Shown one piece after another: positions 54,706-64,000 of a stretch of DNA of 64,000 nt (position 1 is its first letter; every line of letters begins with the position of its first letter). Source of the stretch: Reticulitermes speratus (taxonomy: Eukaryota > Arthropoda > Insecta > Blattodea > Rhinotermitidae); assembly GCA_021186555.1 (NCBI GenBank), contig JAJKFL010000026.1, positions 8,515,709 through 8,579,708 of the forward strand, in the 5' to 3' direction. Both the position numbers and the translations under genes were made by a program. The notes beneath the pieces were generated by a model. That model had not been told where the DNA came from. It saw nothing but the letters and a program-made list of their open reading frames with translations, and did no database searches.

Positions 54706-55485
54706 GGTGGAACAACAAATTGGTCATTTGACAAAGCCCGAAGAAAATTATCATATAGGTTATAGTGGTTTGTCACTTTTGTATCTCTACGTAATGTAAT
54801 TTGATTCCTGAACCACTGTTTGCTAACCGTAGCATGGGTTTGTTGCAGGCCTGCATACGTTGTAATAATGTAACAGGTTAACAGCTCTAAAAGCTTTTTA
54901 TATTACCCATATATAACAAGACACTTTTTTTTCCCCACTAAAAGCCCCATTTAAAATGTATTGGTAGATTTTTATCACTACATTTTCTTCTCTTTGTTTT
55001 ACAAGACAATTCCAACGCTCAGCTGCTGTAATGTCGATTGACAGCTGTTACGAATTATTCTACCTGCTATCCCAGTGTCGTTATTGGTCACTATATCTCG
55101 CCCTATACGGCGAACAAAAACGTAAGGAAGGCGATTTTTAGGTGACTGATCAGCATTGTCATTTGTCACGTAGTTATACAGGATGTCCGATAAAGAATTT
55201 CGGGGTTTTTTATAATATTGTCAACACAAGCCGAAAAGAAATGTCGAGTGGTGTAAAATCAGGACTTCTTCAGTGATATAAACAGTGCCAACTGAACTGT
55301 TTGATTGACATGCAGAACATTACATGTCAGGTTTGTATGTCTGGCTACGTGAACATGGTTAAATTTATTTTCTACCCGCAGTTTATATGAACTTCATATA
55401 CAAGATAGTGAATGGCAAATGGACACTGACACGTAATACTGTTACACTGCGACGAACAACTAATGAAGCCCTCTAAATCTTCGTT
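54706..55485. other. No gene; mariner-like end at 55180
   Basis: TACAGGATGTCCGATAAAG at about 55180 resembles a mariner-type terminal sequence. No transposase is attached. Other frames are unrecognised. Confidence 0.4.
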
Positions 55486-56105
55486 ATACAGGGTGAGCGA
55501 AAATTGCACGTCCAAAGCTACAAACGGTAAATCTACACCACAATATAAGAAAAATATTTCATGAACCTAGGTCTTAATGAAGCATGGTTTCCGAGTGACG
55601 GACTCGTGAAGATTAAAGAAAATGCTAAAAAATATCCACCTTGAACTTCAACGCAGGACGTTGCACATCTGAACAGTAACTGCCTGACTAACTGGAAAAT
55701 TCCAGGTGTTGTACAAATCATGTAAAATCCATTCTGTTTTCGTTGTTCAAGTCCTGGATGTCACTGACTTCTGTAGCACGAACAGCAGACTTCAGATGTC
55801 CCTAGAGATAAAAGTGTAAGAGGAAAGAGCAGGCCATGCTCTTGGTCAACATCCTTCTATCCATTGTTCCGGTGACACTTTATTCAAGAATTCCCTAACT
55901 GCAAGAAGAAAATGTGGTGGAACACCATCATGAACGAACCATATATGAATCCTAGTCTGCAGTTCCACATCTTGCAACAGCTCTGGGAGGAAGTTTCGTG
56001 GGAAATAGTGGTAAACAGCCCCAGTCAGACGTGGTTGAAGAAAGTAGAGACCCAAAGAGTCTGTCTCCTGCAGTGTCTGCATGGAAAATCAAGGTGGAAA
56101 TTCTG
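55486..56105 (-). mobile_element. Tc1/mariner-superfamily remnant
   Basis: TACAGGGTGAGCGAAAATTGC at 55485 looks like one end. A minus-strand transposase fragment lies inside (55846-56082). No matching right end is found. Confidence 0.55.
55846..56082 (-). pseudogene. Transposase fragment (Tc1/mariner superfamily)
   Basis: Reads LTGAVYHYFPRNFLPELLQD and WFVHDGVPPHFLLAVREFLN. The HDG-PPHF block is the second catalytic motif of these cut-and-paste transposases. The first and third catalytic regions are missing. Confidence 0.75.
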
Positions 56106-56109
56106 AACA

Positions 56110-56528
56110 TTTTATTTCAATCGTCAGGGCGCCGTGACTCGAAAACCACGCTGTAGAAGGTCTGTGTTCATACAATATTTTTTCCTCGTATTGTAGTTTA
56201 GTTTCTCCTTCTGTAGGTTTGGCGACATATTTTTCTTTCAGCCTTTAAAATACCCTTGTGTGAGTGTTTGAGTCACACCGATTACTATGGTAATCAGTGT
56301 TCTCAGACATGGGGGTTGTCGTGCTTACGGTAGAGGTTTGGAGAGGGACTTTTCCCTGTGTGGTGGGCAATGGGGGCGCGGAAACGTTTTATATTAGAGA
56401 CAGTGTTCCCTTTGCCGTATGAGCTGAGGCAGAAGAAAGAATTGAGCCTTATACATTATGCGGATATGCCACAGGACGGATCAAGACTGAAACAGAGAAT
56501 GAACTGTATATTCTTTTATAAGTGGGTT
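56110..56528. other. No gene recognised
   Basis: Mixed sequence with small frames only. Confidence 0.4.
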
Positions 56529-56775
56529 TAATTCTTCTGGGATGTTACACTGTGTGGCGTGGAAAATATTTCCTGACGTTTCAAATGATCGTATTCCATA
56601 TTTATGGCCAAGAAGTCCAGGACGAGCTTTCTTTGACGCTGAGGATTAGGACACCACAATCTCTCGAAACGTCGGGAACTATTTGCCAAACAAAATGACT
56701 TCACAGACCAGACCACAATCTCTCGAAACGTCGGGAACTATTTACGAAACAAAATGACGTCACAGACCAGAAGAC
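56529..56775. repeat. Fold-back family 3 copy with 59-bp tandem duplication
   Basis: GGGATGTTACACTGTGTGGC at the left and CAGAAGACTTGAATG at the right. The segment ACCACAATCTCTCGAAACG to CACAGACCAG occurs twice in tandem (56653-56711 and 56712-56770) with three differences. CUGAGGA precedes the first copy. Confidence 0.65.
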
Positions 56776-57379
56776 TTGAATGTTCATCAATACCATTATG
56801 ATAACTTCAAATATCGCATTTTATAAGTAACTGAGCCTAGTTTTCAAGCTACATTGCATATTCCACATGCAGTTTTATAAAACTCGTAGCCAGGAAGCGG
56901 ACGTATGCGTTATAAATAGGTCCGAATTCACAGGTTAAGCGTCCGACTCTTTTGCCAGTGAGCGCTTGTAAGATGTCTCGCTGTATAATGCAGGGCAGAG
57001 AAGCGTGTCGGTGGGCATCACACAATTCTGACTTAATAAGTCTACTTAAACTAGACGATTGTTTCACAGATGGCGGTTTGATACGTCTCCACCAGACAGG
57101 TGAAGTTACTTCTTTGCCGCCACTAAGTCGCACAAAGTCAATTACATCGCCTTCTCATGAGTTCTTTTCCCGGCGCTACCATTTCGAATCTGCCTCGTTA
57201 TTAGAGCCTTAATGAGGCGCTTTGGCAAAACGTTGCGAGAGCGACTGTAAACTTTCTCACGTCTGTCCGTCTTTCAGGATGTCTGTTCTCATGGAGCTTG
57301 GTTCTCAGTAAACAGATTTTAGTGAACATTTATATTGGGGTAGGACAGATCATAAAACAACTACAGAGACTGCAAAGGA
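56776..57379. other. No gene; partial 540-bp repeat-like segment
   Basis: GCAAAACGTTGCGAGAGCGAC then CTTTCTCACGTCTGTCCGTC (about 57225-57275) resembles the end of the unclassified 540-bp repeat. The rest is unrecognised. Confidence 0.4.
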
Positions 57380-57600
57380 ATTCAATATAACCGCAGTTTT
57401 GGACGAAATACGGGACTAAAAGGGAAATTGGATACAGCATGCAAATAGAATGCCTCGTAACAGATAGCGCAGGATAATAACAAATAGGCCCCAAAAGGCA
57501 GAAGGAACCAGGGAAGACCATTGAAGAGACTTCTGGATGAATGAGAGCGGAAAGGGTCAACAAGTGACCCAACTCTATTATAGCTACATGATGATGATGA
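57380..57600 (+). pseudogene. LINE C-terminal remnant (third LINE family)
   Basis: With frameshifts and stops it reads EIRD-KGNWIQHANRMPRNR-like, ITNRPQKAEGTRED-like, then a stop and a GATGATGATGACG tail. The pattern (Y/W-x-HV-RMP, then K-N-xP-GKR) is the end of another non-LTR element type. Confidence 0.55.
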
Positions 57601-57832
57601 CGATAATTATATTGGGGCATTTTTACTGATAGCTATCAGACACATTCAAATTTGGTAAAAATCTGAAAAAAAAAAATAACGGTGGACTTGTTTGTAAGGA
57701 CCAATTTATATTTATCTTGCCGTTTACTAGATACGTAGAAGATATATGGCAGAATCAGAGACGGGGAAGAAACAACGATCTGAACATAACACGGCGTCAT
57801 GCAGATGCGATTTGGATGTCCGGTAACCATTC

Positions 57833-57892
57833 ATTCATTCATTCATTCATTCAACAATTCATTCTGTAGTCTGTCTTAAGATTATATTGTGA
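57833..57892 (-). pseudogene. LINE family B 3' tail fragment
   Basis: (ATTC)n followed by ATTCTGTAGTCTGTCTTAAG in plus view, the reverse of the family tail. Confidence 0.65.
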
Positions 57893-58209
57893 CGTATTAC
57901 TCTTATATTGTGACGTATTATATTGTGACGTATTATATTGTGACGTATTATATTGTGACGTATTATATTGTGACGTATTATATTGTGACGTTTTATATTG
58001 TGACGTATTAGATTGTGACGTATTATATTGTGACGTGTTATATTGTGACGTATTATATTGTGACGTATTATATTGTGACGTATTATATTGTGACGTATTA
58101 TATTGTGACGTTTTATATTGTGACGTTTTATATTGTGACGTATTAGATTGTGACGTATTATATTGTGACGTGTTATATTGTGACGTATTATATTGTGACG
58201 TATTATATT
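57884..58209 (+). repeat. 15-bp minisatellite, 21 units with higher-order structure
   Basis: Unit TATTATATTGTGACG. Variants TTTT-, TATTAGA- and TGTT- recur in the same order in two blocks, which shows that a multi-unit block was duplicated. The five-codon period gives long chance frames on both strands. Confidence 0.95.
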
Positions 58210-58212
58210 TCC

Positions 58213-58332
58213 TGTCACATCACACTCGGTAGGACTCCTCTGGACGAGTGATCAGCCCGTCGCAGAGACTTCTATCTGACAACACACAACACTCACAAGC
58301 GACAGACATCCATGCCCCCGGTGGGATTCGAA
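58213..58332 (-). mobile_element. SINE family C fragment
   Basis: In plus view: TCACACTCGGTAGGACTCC, GACGAGTGATCAGCCCGTCG, GACAACACACAACACTCAC, GGTGGGATTCGAA. Confidence 0.8.
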
Positions 58333-58524
58333 ATAAATAAATGAATTAAAATGAAATAAATTAAGACTGGAATACTTTAAACAAACGCCCAATGTAGATA
58401 ATTTCTCCCTCTCAACGTACTGTATCCCGATAAGCACAGCATCCTGATTTTGGTCTTTAGCATGGAGACAAACGCGAAATCTTTGAATAAGAAAGTTTCT
58501 GACGTATAGAAAATAAGGATTGGA

Positions 58525-58778
58525 CGAACAAGGGATCGTGTTCAAATTTCAAACATGGGCAAACAATTTTTTTCTCTTCTCCGATGCGTCCAGACCGGCT
58601 CATTGGCCCACCTAGCCTTCTATCAAATGGGTACCGGAAGTAAAGCAGTCCAGACGTGGATCTGGCCATTCACATCTATCTCATAGCGAGCTTAGGAATA
58701 TATGGAGCTATTCCTCCACTCCCCATATGCTTTCACTGCGTGATGCGCAATTAAACACAGTGACAATTTTGCTTTTTA
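58525..58778 (+). mobile_element. SINE family A copy
   Basis: ACGAACAAGGGATCGTGTTC, TTCTCTTCTCCGATGCGTCC, AGACCGGCTCATTGGCCCAC, TATGGAGCTATTCCTCCAC. Part of the middle (the run before AAGCAG) is deleted. Confidence 0.7.
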
Positions 58779-58814
58779 CCTCCGTATGTCACGTAACATT
58801 CTTAAAGTTGTAAA

Positions 58815-58980
58815 ATCTAGAAGGTTGGATGGATCGGACATGTAGAAAGGTGAAGGCAAGGAATGTATACACAATTGTTGTGGGGAAACGAAGTTAAACG
58901 GCCATTTCGGGAACCGAAAATGGAAGTGTGAGGATAATATTAAGAAGAATCGGCGCTAAACCGGCTCAGGAGGGCGTCCA
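58815..58980 (+). pseudogene. LINE family A coding remnant, frameshifted
   Basis: RRLDGSDM-like, CEGKECIHNCCGE-like and NRKWKCEDNIKKNR-like stretches align in order with the R-RWAGHVARM to [11 protein letters not shown] part of the family. Confidence 0.5.
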
Positions 58981-59110
58981 ATAACGGACTGTCAAACCGC
59001 TGTTGTACCGTGGAGTTCTAACTCCATAGTGTTAGTTACATTAGACTGACACTTGTCTAAACCAGAAAATGTTCGGGTCTCAAAAATTCCGCCATAAGCA
59101 CGTTTATAAA

Positions 59111-59188
59111 CAGGGCATACACAAAAGAATGATGCGGTTAACATGGTTTATTCAATTGATACCGCACCATTCTTTTTTGTATGCCCTG
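59111..59188. mobile_element. Short inverted-repeat element (78 bp)
   Basis: CAGGGCATACACAAAAGAATG then GATGCGGT, mirrored by ACCGCACCATTCTTTTTTGT and ATGCCCTG. The arms are about 28 bp and the loop about 22 bp. Confidence 0.75.
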
Positions 59189-60011
59189 TACGTACAATAG
59201 GGGAAGGAATACGGACCATAGCTTGTGAATACAGAAACAGATTTGTGTAGGGCCTCATATAGAAGCCATTTTTTCTCACCCTAAGGAAATGGGTATTATT
59301 AATAACGCTGTCTAGTTGCGTAAGGTGTGCGTAATGATGTTCAGGCAGTACACTTGAGATTAATTATGGTGTTATGATGTACAATCGATTGAATTGCAGA
59401 TATGTGAAGTTTAAAGGAAAATAGGCCTAAGATAAAATGGAATTATTTTCAAGTGTAGTCAAGAAGCTTTCAATTTATAAAATGTCAGAACCCTCTGGTC
59501 CCTTGCTGATTAATGATTTATATGATGTTTGTTTTCTTAATGATATCAGGTTACTGCTAACATCAGTAAAGTCATTAGCTTATAAATATAACGCAGGATG
59601 TTTAAATAGCGCCCGTATTCACAGCATTAGAACCGTGACGTTTTATAAAGTGCTTAAGATATAATCTAGCGAGGATATGTACAAGGGCAGATGCATAGAG
59701 TGTTCGTAATTAATTTATTAATTAACACAACGTCAGTCGTTTTTAAACTTTATAGTTTCATTTGTATCTCAGTTTGACAAGGTGTAAGATATACGACGTG
59801 CGTAAATACGCAGTCAGTCATTTTGACTGGAATTTTGTCATTTGTATTACATTTACTTGGCCATATTTTTAGACATGGCTCTTCATATTTATCCAATTTA
59901 GACTTATAATTTTTTGTAGTTTACTGGTATTTATATGTTGTACTTGATTTAGTGTTTAAGAAAACTGATAATGGATTTTGGGGTCTTATATGAAGCACCT
60001 CTTTTTCCCCC
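59189..60011. other. No gene recognised
   Basis: A 75-codon open frame at 59437-59664 (plus) has no recognisable domain. If the T-box gene extends this way, this is intron or upstream sequence. Confidence 0.4.
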
Positions 60012-60095
60012 TTAGATGTAATGCCAAGGTAAAAGTTTGTGTGGAGCTATACCTATACTCCCCAATATATCTTCATGGCGTGGTGTTTAATTTAA
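60012..60095 (+). mobile_element. SINE family A 3' fragment
   Basis: TTAGATGTAATGCCAAGGT, TGTGGAGCTATACCTATACTC, TATCTTCATGGCGTGG. Confidence 0.65.
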
Positions 60096-60297
60096 CTTTA
60101 ATAATATTTACGATTATGCAGTTGCAATTAATAATTTGCTTCACAATTTTAAAATGAGATTTTTTCTTAGGTTATTGAATTATGCAGATTTACATATATA
60201 TTTCAGCCTGTAGCACGATGAATGAGATGTGAATATGACGGGTAGGCAAGGATTTGGAAGTAGGCAGCAGTGGCTTCTTTGAAGGTATTTTGGCATT

Positions 60298-60678
60298 GTC
60301 CTTGTTCTGCAGGCGGATGTTCCAATGACAATATGTGTTCTTGTTCTGCAGGCGGATGTTCCCATGACAATATAATGTGTTCTTATTCTGCAGGCGGATA
60401 TTCGCATCACAATATGTGTTCTTGTTCTACAGGCGGATGTTCGCATGACAATATAATGTGTTTTTGTTCTGCAGGTGAATGTTCGCATGACAATGTAATG
60501 TGTTTTTGTTCTTTAGGAGGATGTTCGCATGACAATAAAATGTGTTCTTCTGCAGGCGGATGTTTGCATGACAATGTGTGTTCTTGTTCTGCAGACGGAT
60601 TTTCGTATGACAATGTAATGTGTTTTTGTTCTTCAGTAGGATGTTCACATGACAATAAAAAGTGTTCTTGTTCTGCAG
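60298..60678 (+). repeat. Tandem array of duplicated 3' splice sites before the T-box exon
   Basis: Nine units of 39 or 42 bp lie directly upstream of the true acceptor. Each has the order TGACAATA-like (branch-like), a T-rich tract TGTTCTTGTTCT, an AG, then GCGGATGTTC-like sequence copied from the first bases of the exon. Decoy AGs end at 60312, 60351, 60393, 60432, 60474, 60516, 60555, 60594 and 60636. The real one ends at 60678. No unit has lost its AG. All spacings are multiples of three. Confidence 0.92.
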
Positions 60679-60952
60679 GCGGATGTTCCCCACGTGCCGC
60701 GTCTCCTTCACGGGCGTTCGGCCCGACCAGCGGTACGCCGTGCTGATGGACATCGTTCCGGTGGACAACAAGCGCTATCGGTACGCGTACCACCGCTCAT
60801 CGTGGCTCGTGGCCGGTAAAGCGGACCCTCCTGCTCCCTGTCGCCTTTACATGCACCCCGACTCGCCCTTCACGGGGGAGCAGCTCAGGAAACAAGTCGT
60901 CTCGTTCGAGAAAGTTAAACTCACCAACAACGAGATGGACAAAAATGGTCAG
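60679..60952 (+). CDS. Tbx20 (mid/H15): T-box domain exon, Tbx20 / midline-H15 type (internal exon, partial gene)
   Basis: This exon encodes 91 codons of the T-box, the sequence-specific DNA-binding domain of a nuclear transcription factor. In insects, midline and H15 pattern heart, ventral epidermis and nervous system (family knowledge). In order, the exon shows [67 protein letters not shown] and [30 protein letters not shown] and TGEQL mark the Tbx20 subgroup rather than Tbx1, Tbx2 or Brachyury. NNEMDK-GQ fits insect mid/H15. The acceptor TTCTGCAG precedes G60679 (phase 2, inferred) and the donor GTAGGC follows at 60953 (phase 0). Two cysteines (MFPTC, PAPCR) sit where I recall V/I and A. 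The flanking exons are outside the window or not recognised. Which paralogue it is cannot be decided. Confidence 0.93.
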
Positions 60953-62094
60953 GTAGGCGGACTATCTTCTTTGTAGAGTTATGTAGGTCTAATATATTTA
61001 CAGAGCAATTTTAATCCTTCGTCATTTTTAAGTGAAAGGAACTATAAGATAAAACAAAGGAGCTATTCTGGTTGCAAAGTAATTTCATCTAAAAGAGTGT
61101 CAGGCTTATCTGAAATATAAGCACTGTAAGCTAATAACAGGAATAAATTGTCTTCATAGAAAAGGAAATGGAAGGAAAGGAAATTAGTTCGTGTTCATTT
61201 TGACGAACAGTGTAATATCTGTAGTGAAGAACGAAACACAACAACACACATCAACACACGATGCTTTGATTGGATTCTGAAACGTAATAGCTCGTGAAGA
61301 TCCCTGATTTATGGGATGTGACGTCATGTACCATAGTAGAATTGTGCCCACTTGTCAGAGGAACCTGCTACCTCCATTATCTGTCTTTTCGGCATCAAAT
61401 TAAGGAGCTTTGTGTGTGTCCGTCCGTCCGTCCGACCCCTTATAAATCTATGCAATCACTAGGTATTATATATGATAAGTACCGATTTTCATGAAACTCC
61501 GAATTAACATCTTGCCCCATCTTGATACGTTATAACGTTTTGTTTCCAGTATTGCTAACATGGCCGTCCTTCGAACGTGTGCGTCTTCAGCGCCACTAAA
61601 CTTCTTACATCGGGCTTTGCCCACAGATTGAGGAGAGCTCTATATATCGGGTCAAACCGAGTAGATGTCAACTTTATTCGCAGCCCGAGGATGGAATAAC
61701 CCAAACCAGTCCCGTTGATTCACGGTGACTTCCACCTTAACCTATATCCGAATTCCGACAGGTGCACTGGGACTTTTCGCTCACCCTGTAGAATTACATT
61801 AAATGCCGATCATGTTATGTTGATTTACCCTGTCTTTTTTCAACTTACTCTGGTGAAGGAATTTCCATATACTAAATAGAAATCATACTTTGAAGGCAGT
61901 TTCTGTTCGTAAATTTGTTGTATTTCCAAAACCACTGGACCAATTTTGACGAAACTTCAAATCACATTTTATTAAAAAATAAAGTTCCTGCCTCACAGAG
62001 GGGAGTAGAAAGATATTCATTTGGCAAAATGTTTAGTTTCGTAATGTTTAACCAGCAGACACCTATAGTAACCACCGAATTTTAAGCGATTAAA
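60953..62094 (+). other. Probable intron of the T-box gene
   Basis: It starts with the GT donor. Nothing coding follows for over 1 kb. A (GTCC)n run lies at about 61415-61436, and TTTTCATGAAACTCCGAATTA follows in a style similar to the 540-bp repeat. The next T-box exon (LNSMH-YQPR region) is not found before the window ends. Confidence 0.6.
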
Positions 62095-62722
62095 ACATAA
62101 CGTAACCAATTGGAGAATTTGGAATATTTCAATTATTTGGGTGGCATGATAAAAAACGATACAAAGTGTACACGTGAAATTAAATCCAGGATTGCCATGG
62201 CAAAAGCAGCATTCAGCAAGAAGAATACTCTTTTTACCAGCAAACTTAACCAGCAAATTTAAGGAAGAAACTAGTAAAGTGCCACATTTGGAGCATAGCT
62301 TTGTATGGTGCTGAAACGTGGACACTTCGGAAAGTAGATCAGAAGGTCTGGAAAGTTTTGAAATGTGGTGCTGAAGAAGGATGGAGAAGATCAGTTGGAT
62401 CGATCTTGTGAGAAATGAAGAAGTATTACACAGAGTCAAGGAGGAGAGGAATATCCTACATACAATAAAAAGAAGAAAGGCTAAATGGATTGGTCACATC
62501 TTGCGTAGAAACTACCTTCTAAAACACGTGATTGAAGGAAAGCTAGAAGGGAGGATAGAAATGACGGGAAGACGAGGAAGAATGCATAAGCAGCTACTGG
62601 ATGACCTTAAGTAAAAGAGAATATTCTGGAAATTGAAAGAGGAAGCACTAGATCGCACCCTGTGAAGAACTCGCTCTGGAAGAGGCTACGGACCTGTCGT
62701 AAAACAGACTACAGAATTATTG
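62095..62722 (+). pseudogene. LINE family B C-terminal region and 3' end, frameshifted
   Basis: NLEYFNYLGGMIKNDT-like, REIKSRIAMAKAAF, SIALYGAETWTLRKVDQK, MEKISWIDLVRNEEVLHRVK, IKRRKAKWIGHILRRNYLL, EGRIEMTGRRGRMHKQLLD, then RTLERT-like and VVKQTTE. At least two frame changes and several stops are present. It is probably inserted within the T-box gene intron, in sense orientation. Confidence 0.8.
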
Positions 62723-63656
62723 AAAATAGAACGTGTATATTTACAGAATGTTAGCACTTTGTCACTACTCAGCGTTTAATTACAAAGCATTTCTTGTTGT
62801 GCTGTATGGTATCTGAAACCAGAGATACCAACAGAAGACCCTTTTCCCTGCTTGTCTGTCTGCACTTGCGTCTATTCATCCCGGTGCTATCCGATAGGCG
62901 TCAGAAGCCAAACGGCATCTCTTTCAACGGTCCAGCCCATGTTTGCTACCGTCTATATTTACTACAACATACCATCACACTCCCAAAGCACGCCATATTT
63001 ATAAGTTGCCGTTCAAATCCGGTCTGTTTGTGACAGCTAAGGCTTGATATTACCGGCCATATCTCTACCACCCCCCCCCCCAAATATGGCGGGGGATGAG
63101 GGGGTTGTTGGCAGATGTTGTCTATGTGTAATACCAGTAGGTCAATACGTACAGTTCATGTATATCTGGCCGAAACACGTTTCGCTGTGACGTCTTTGTC
63201 GATTTCCGTAACTCACCCGCGATAAAACTGAGCAGGTTTGTATGGAGATGTAACTTATTTCTTCTACTAGCTAATAAATGTATTCCACTGTACGTAAGGT
63301 CTCCGATACTCATGCATATGTAACACAGTAAGGGTTATTACGTAAGAACACAGCACACATGAGATACAGGTTCTTTTTTATACACACATCTTACGCAGTG
63401 TGTTTTCATCTGTTCCCTTATACGTAGTACGTGTGGCTTGTTTAAGAAAGTGCACAAGCCAGCTGCATCAAGCATTTTTATACGGGCACTATGTCATAAA
63501 TGTTTCTGTGTCAGACAATAGCAAATTCACGCAGACAGGAATGTATAATTTTGATATGTTTCGTAGATGTAGCGATGTGGGTGTTAATATCATTTGTGTA
63601 ACAGGCTGTGATTTGGGAGAGATCTAGGAAGACACATAACAGAGTAGTTAATACAT
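62723..63656. other. No gene recognised
   Basis: A C-run at about 63069-63081 and small frames (79 and 75 codons) without recognised domains. Confidence 0.4.
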
Positions 63657-64000
63657 TAACCAAATTATGTCCTTAATAAGATATATTCAGAAGTAAGCAT
63701 AAAACTCCTACATGTTTCGGCACTGAGGTGCCATCATTAGGGAGTTGTCTGAACAAAGGAAAACAAGGCCAGCACACTTATGTAGGTATTTTACCGCCTT
63801 CATTAAAATGATAAAAATTAAAATATTAAAATTCCAAAATTCACAAAGTTAACAATCATAAAATCAGAATATTTGAATTTAAATTCTTTAAAAAGTAACA
63901 TGTAACAGTTTTATAATTTTGAATGTATTTTATACTAAGAGCATATGTTGGTTAACGTATTAATTATAATAATATGCACGGTATGATTAACGTAAAGAAC
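63657..64000. mobile_element. Fold-back family element, partial at the window edge
   Basis: Carries a hammerhead-like motif on the minus strand and, near the end, the family end block ATATGCACGGTATGATTAACG. The second target duplication would lie outside the window. Confidence 0.65.
63703..63746 (-). ncRNA. Hammerhead-like motif with one core change
   Basis: On the minus strand: AACUCC, CUAAUGA, an extra U, helix II GGCAC/GUGCC with a CUCA loop, GAAA, CAUG, UA, GGAGUU. Stem I has six perfect pairs and helix II five. The core G to A change (CUAAUGA) should abolish cleavage. Confidence 0.6.

Noticed and set aside
57859..58232. Repetitive frames (IIRHN and VLYCD type) on both strands
   Set aside because: Produced by a 15-bp AT-rich minisatellite with a period of five codons.
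60953..64000. Next T-box exon
   Set aside because: I looked for the LNSMH-YQPR continuation in the forward frames and did not find it. The intron seems to extend beyond the window.

Overview
This window is animal genomic DNA, most likely from an insect with a large, repeat-rich genome. I think a cockroach or termite (Blattodea) is the best guess. That guess rests on five tRNA-derived SINE families, the main one with a TTTACC-type tail, on 5'-truncated LINE 3' ends, and on Tc1/mariner, pogo-like and hAT-like debris of a kind I associate with those genomes. It is inference, not proof. There are no bacterial-style operons. Nearly every longer open frame is a chance frame through a SINE, a LINE remnant or a tandem repeat.

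The only protein-coding gene sequence I can defend is one exon, 60679-60952 on the + strand. It encodes 91 codons of a T-box DNA-binding domain of the Tbx20 type (insect midline/H15). It is bounded by a CAG acceptor and a GT donor. The remaining 63.7 kb would be intron, upstream sequence or intergenic sequence around this developmental transcription factor.

Layout: 1-12 kb holds fold-back elements, SINE copies, a near-perfect hairpin (2585-2691), and a decayed Tc1/mariner-superfamily transposon with both inverted ends (4815-5798). 9.5-28 kb holds SINE and LINE copies, minisatellites at 11.4, 14.9 and 20.3 kb, and three copies of an unclassified ~540-bp repeat (1.4, 22.6 and 26.6 kb). 28-46 kb has more SINEs, a 38-bp minisatellite that is open in all three forward frames (33.2-34.1 kb), a 46-bp array (41.0-41.7 kb) and a 51-bp array (44.1-45.2 kb). 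46-60 kb is mostly AT-rich sequence with scattered repeats and a 15-bp array (57.9-58.2 kb). 60.3-61 kb holds the T-box exon.

Two observations stand out. First, the intron just before the T-box exon carries nine tandem copies of a 39- or 42-bp unit that duplicates the exon's own 3' splice site plus the first bases of the exon. Every copy keeps the AG, and almost every copy would put an immediate stop codon in the T-box frame, so the array looks like a ladder of decoy or poison acceptors. Second, a family of fold-back insertions carries motifs that fold like type I hammerhead ribozymes (CUGANGA, helix II, GAAAC, UA cleavage position). Helices I and II change in compensating ways between copies. 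Four insertions of this family each have a 12-bp target-site duplication. This fits non-autonomous elements related to Penelope-like retroelements or retrozymes.
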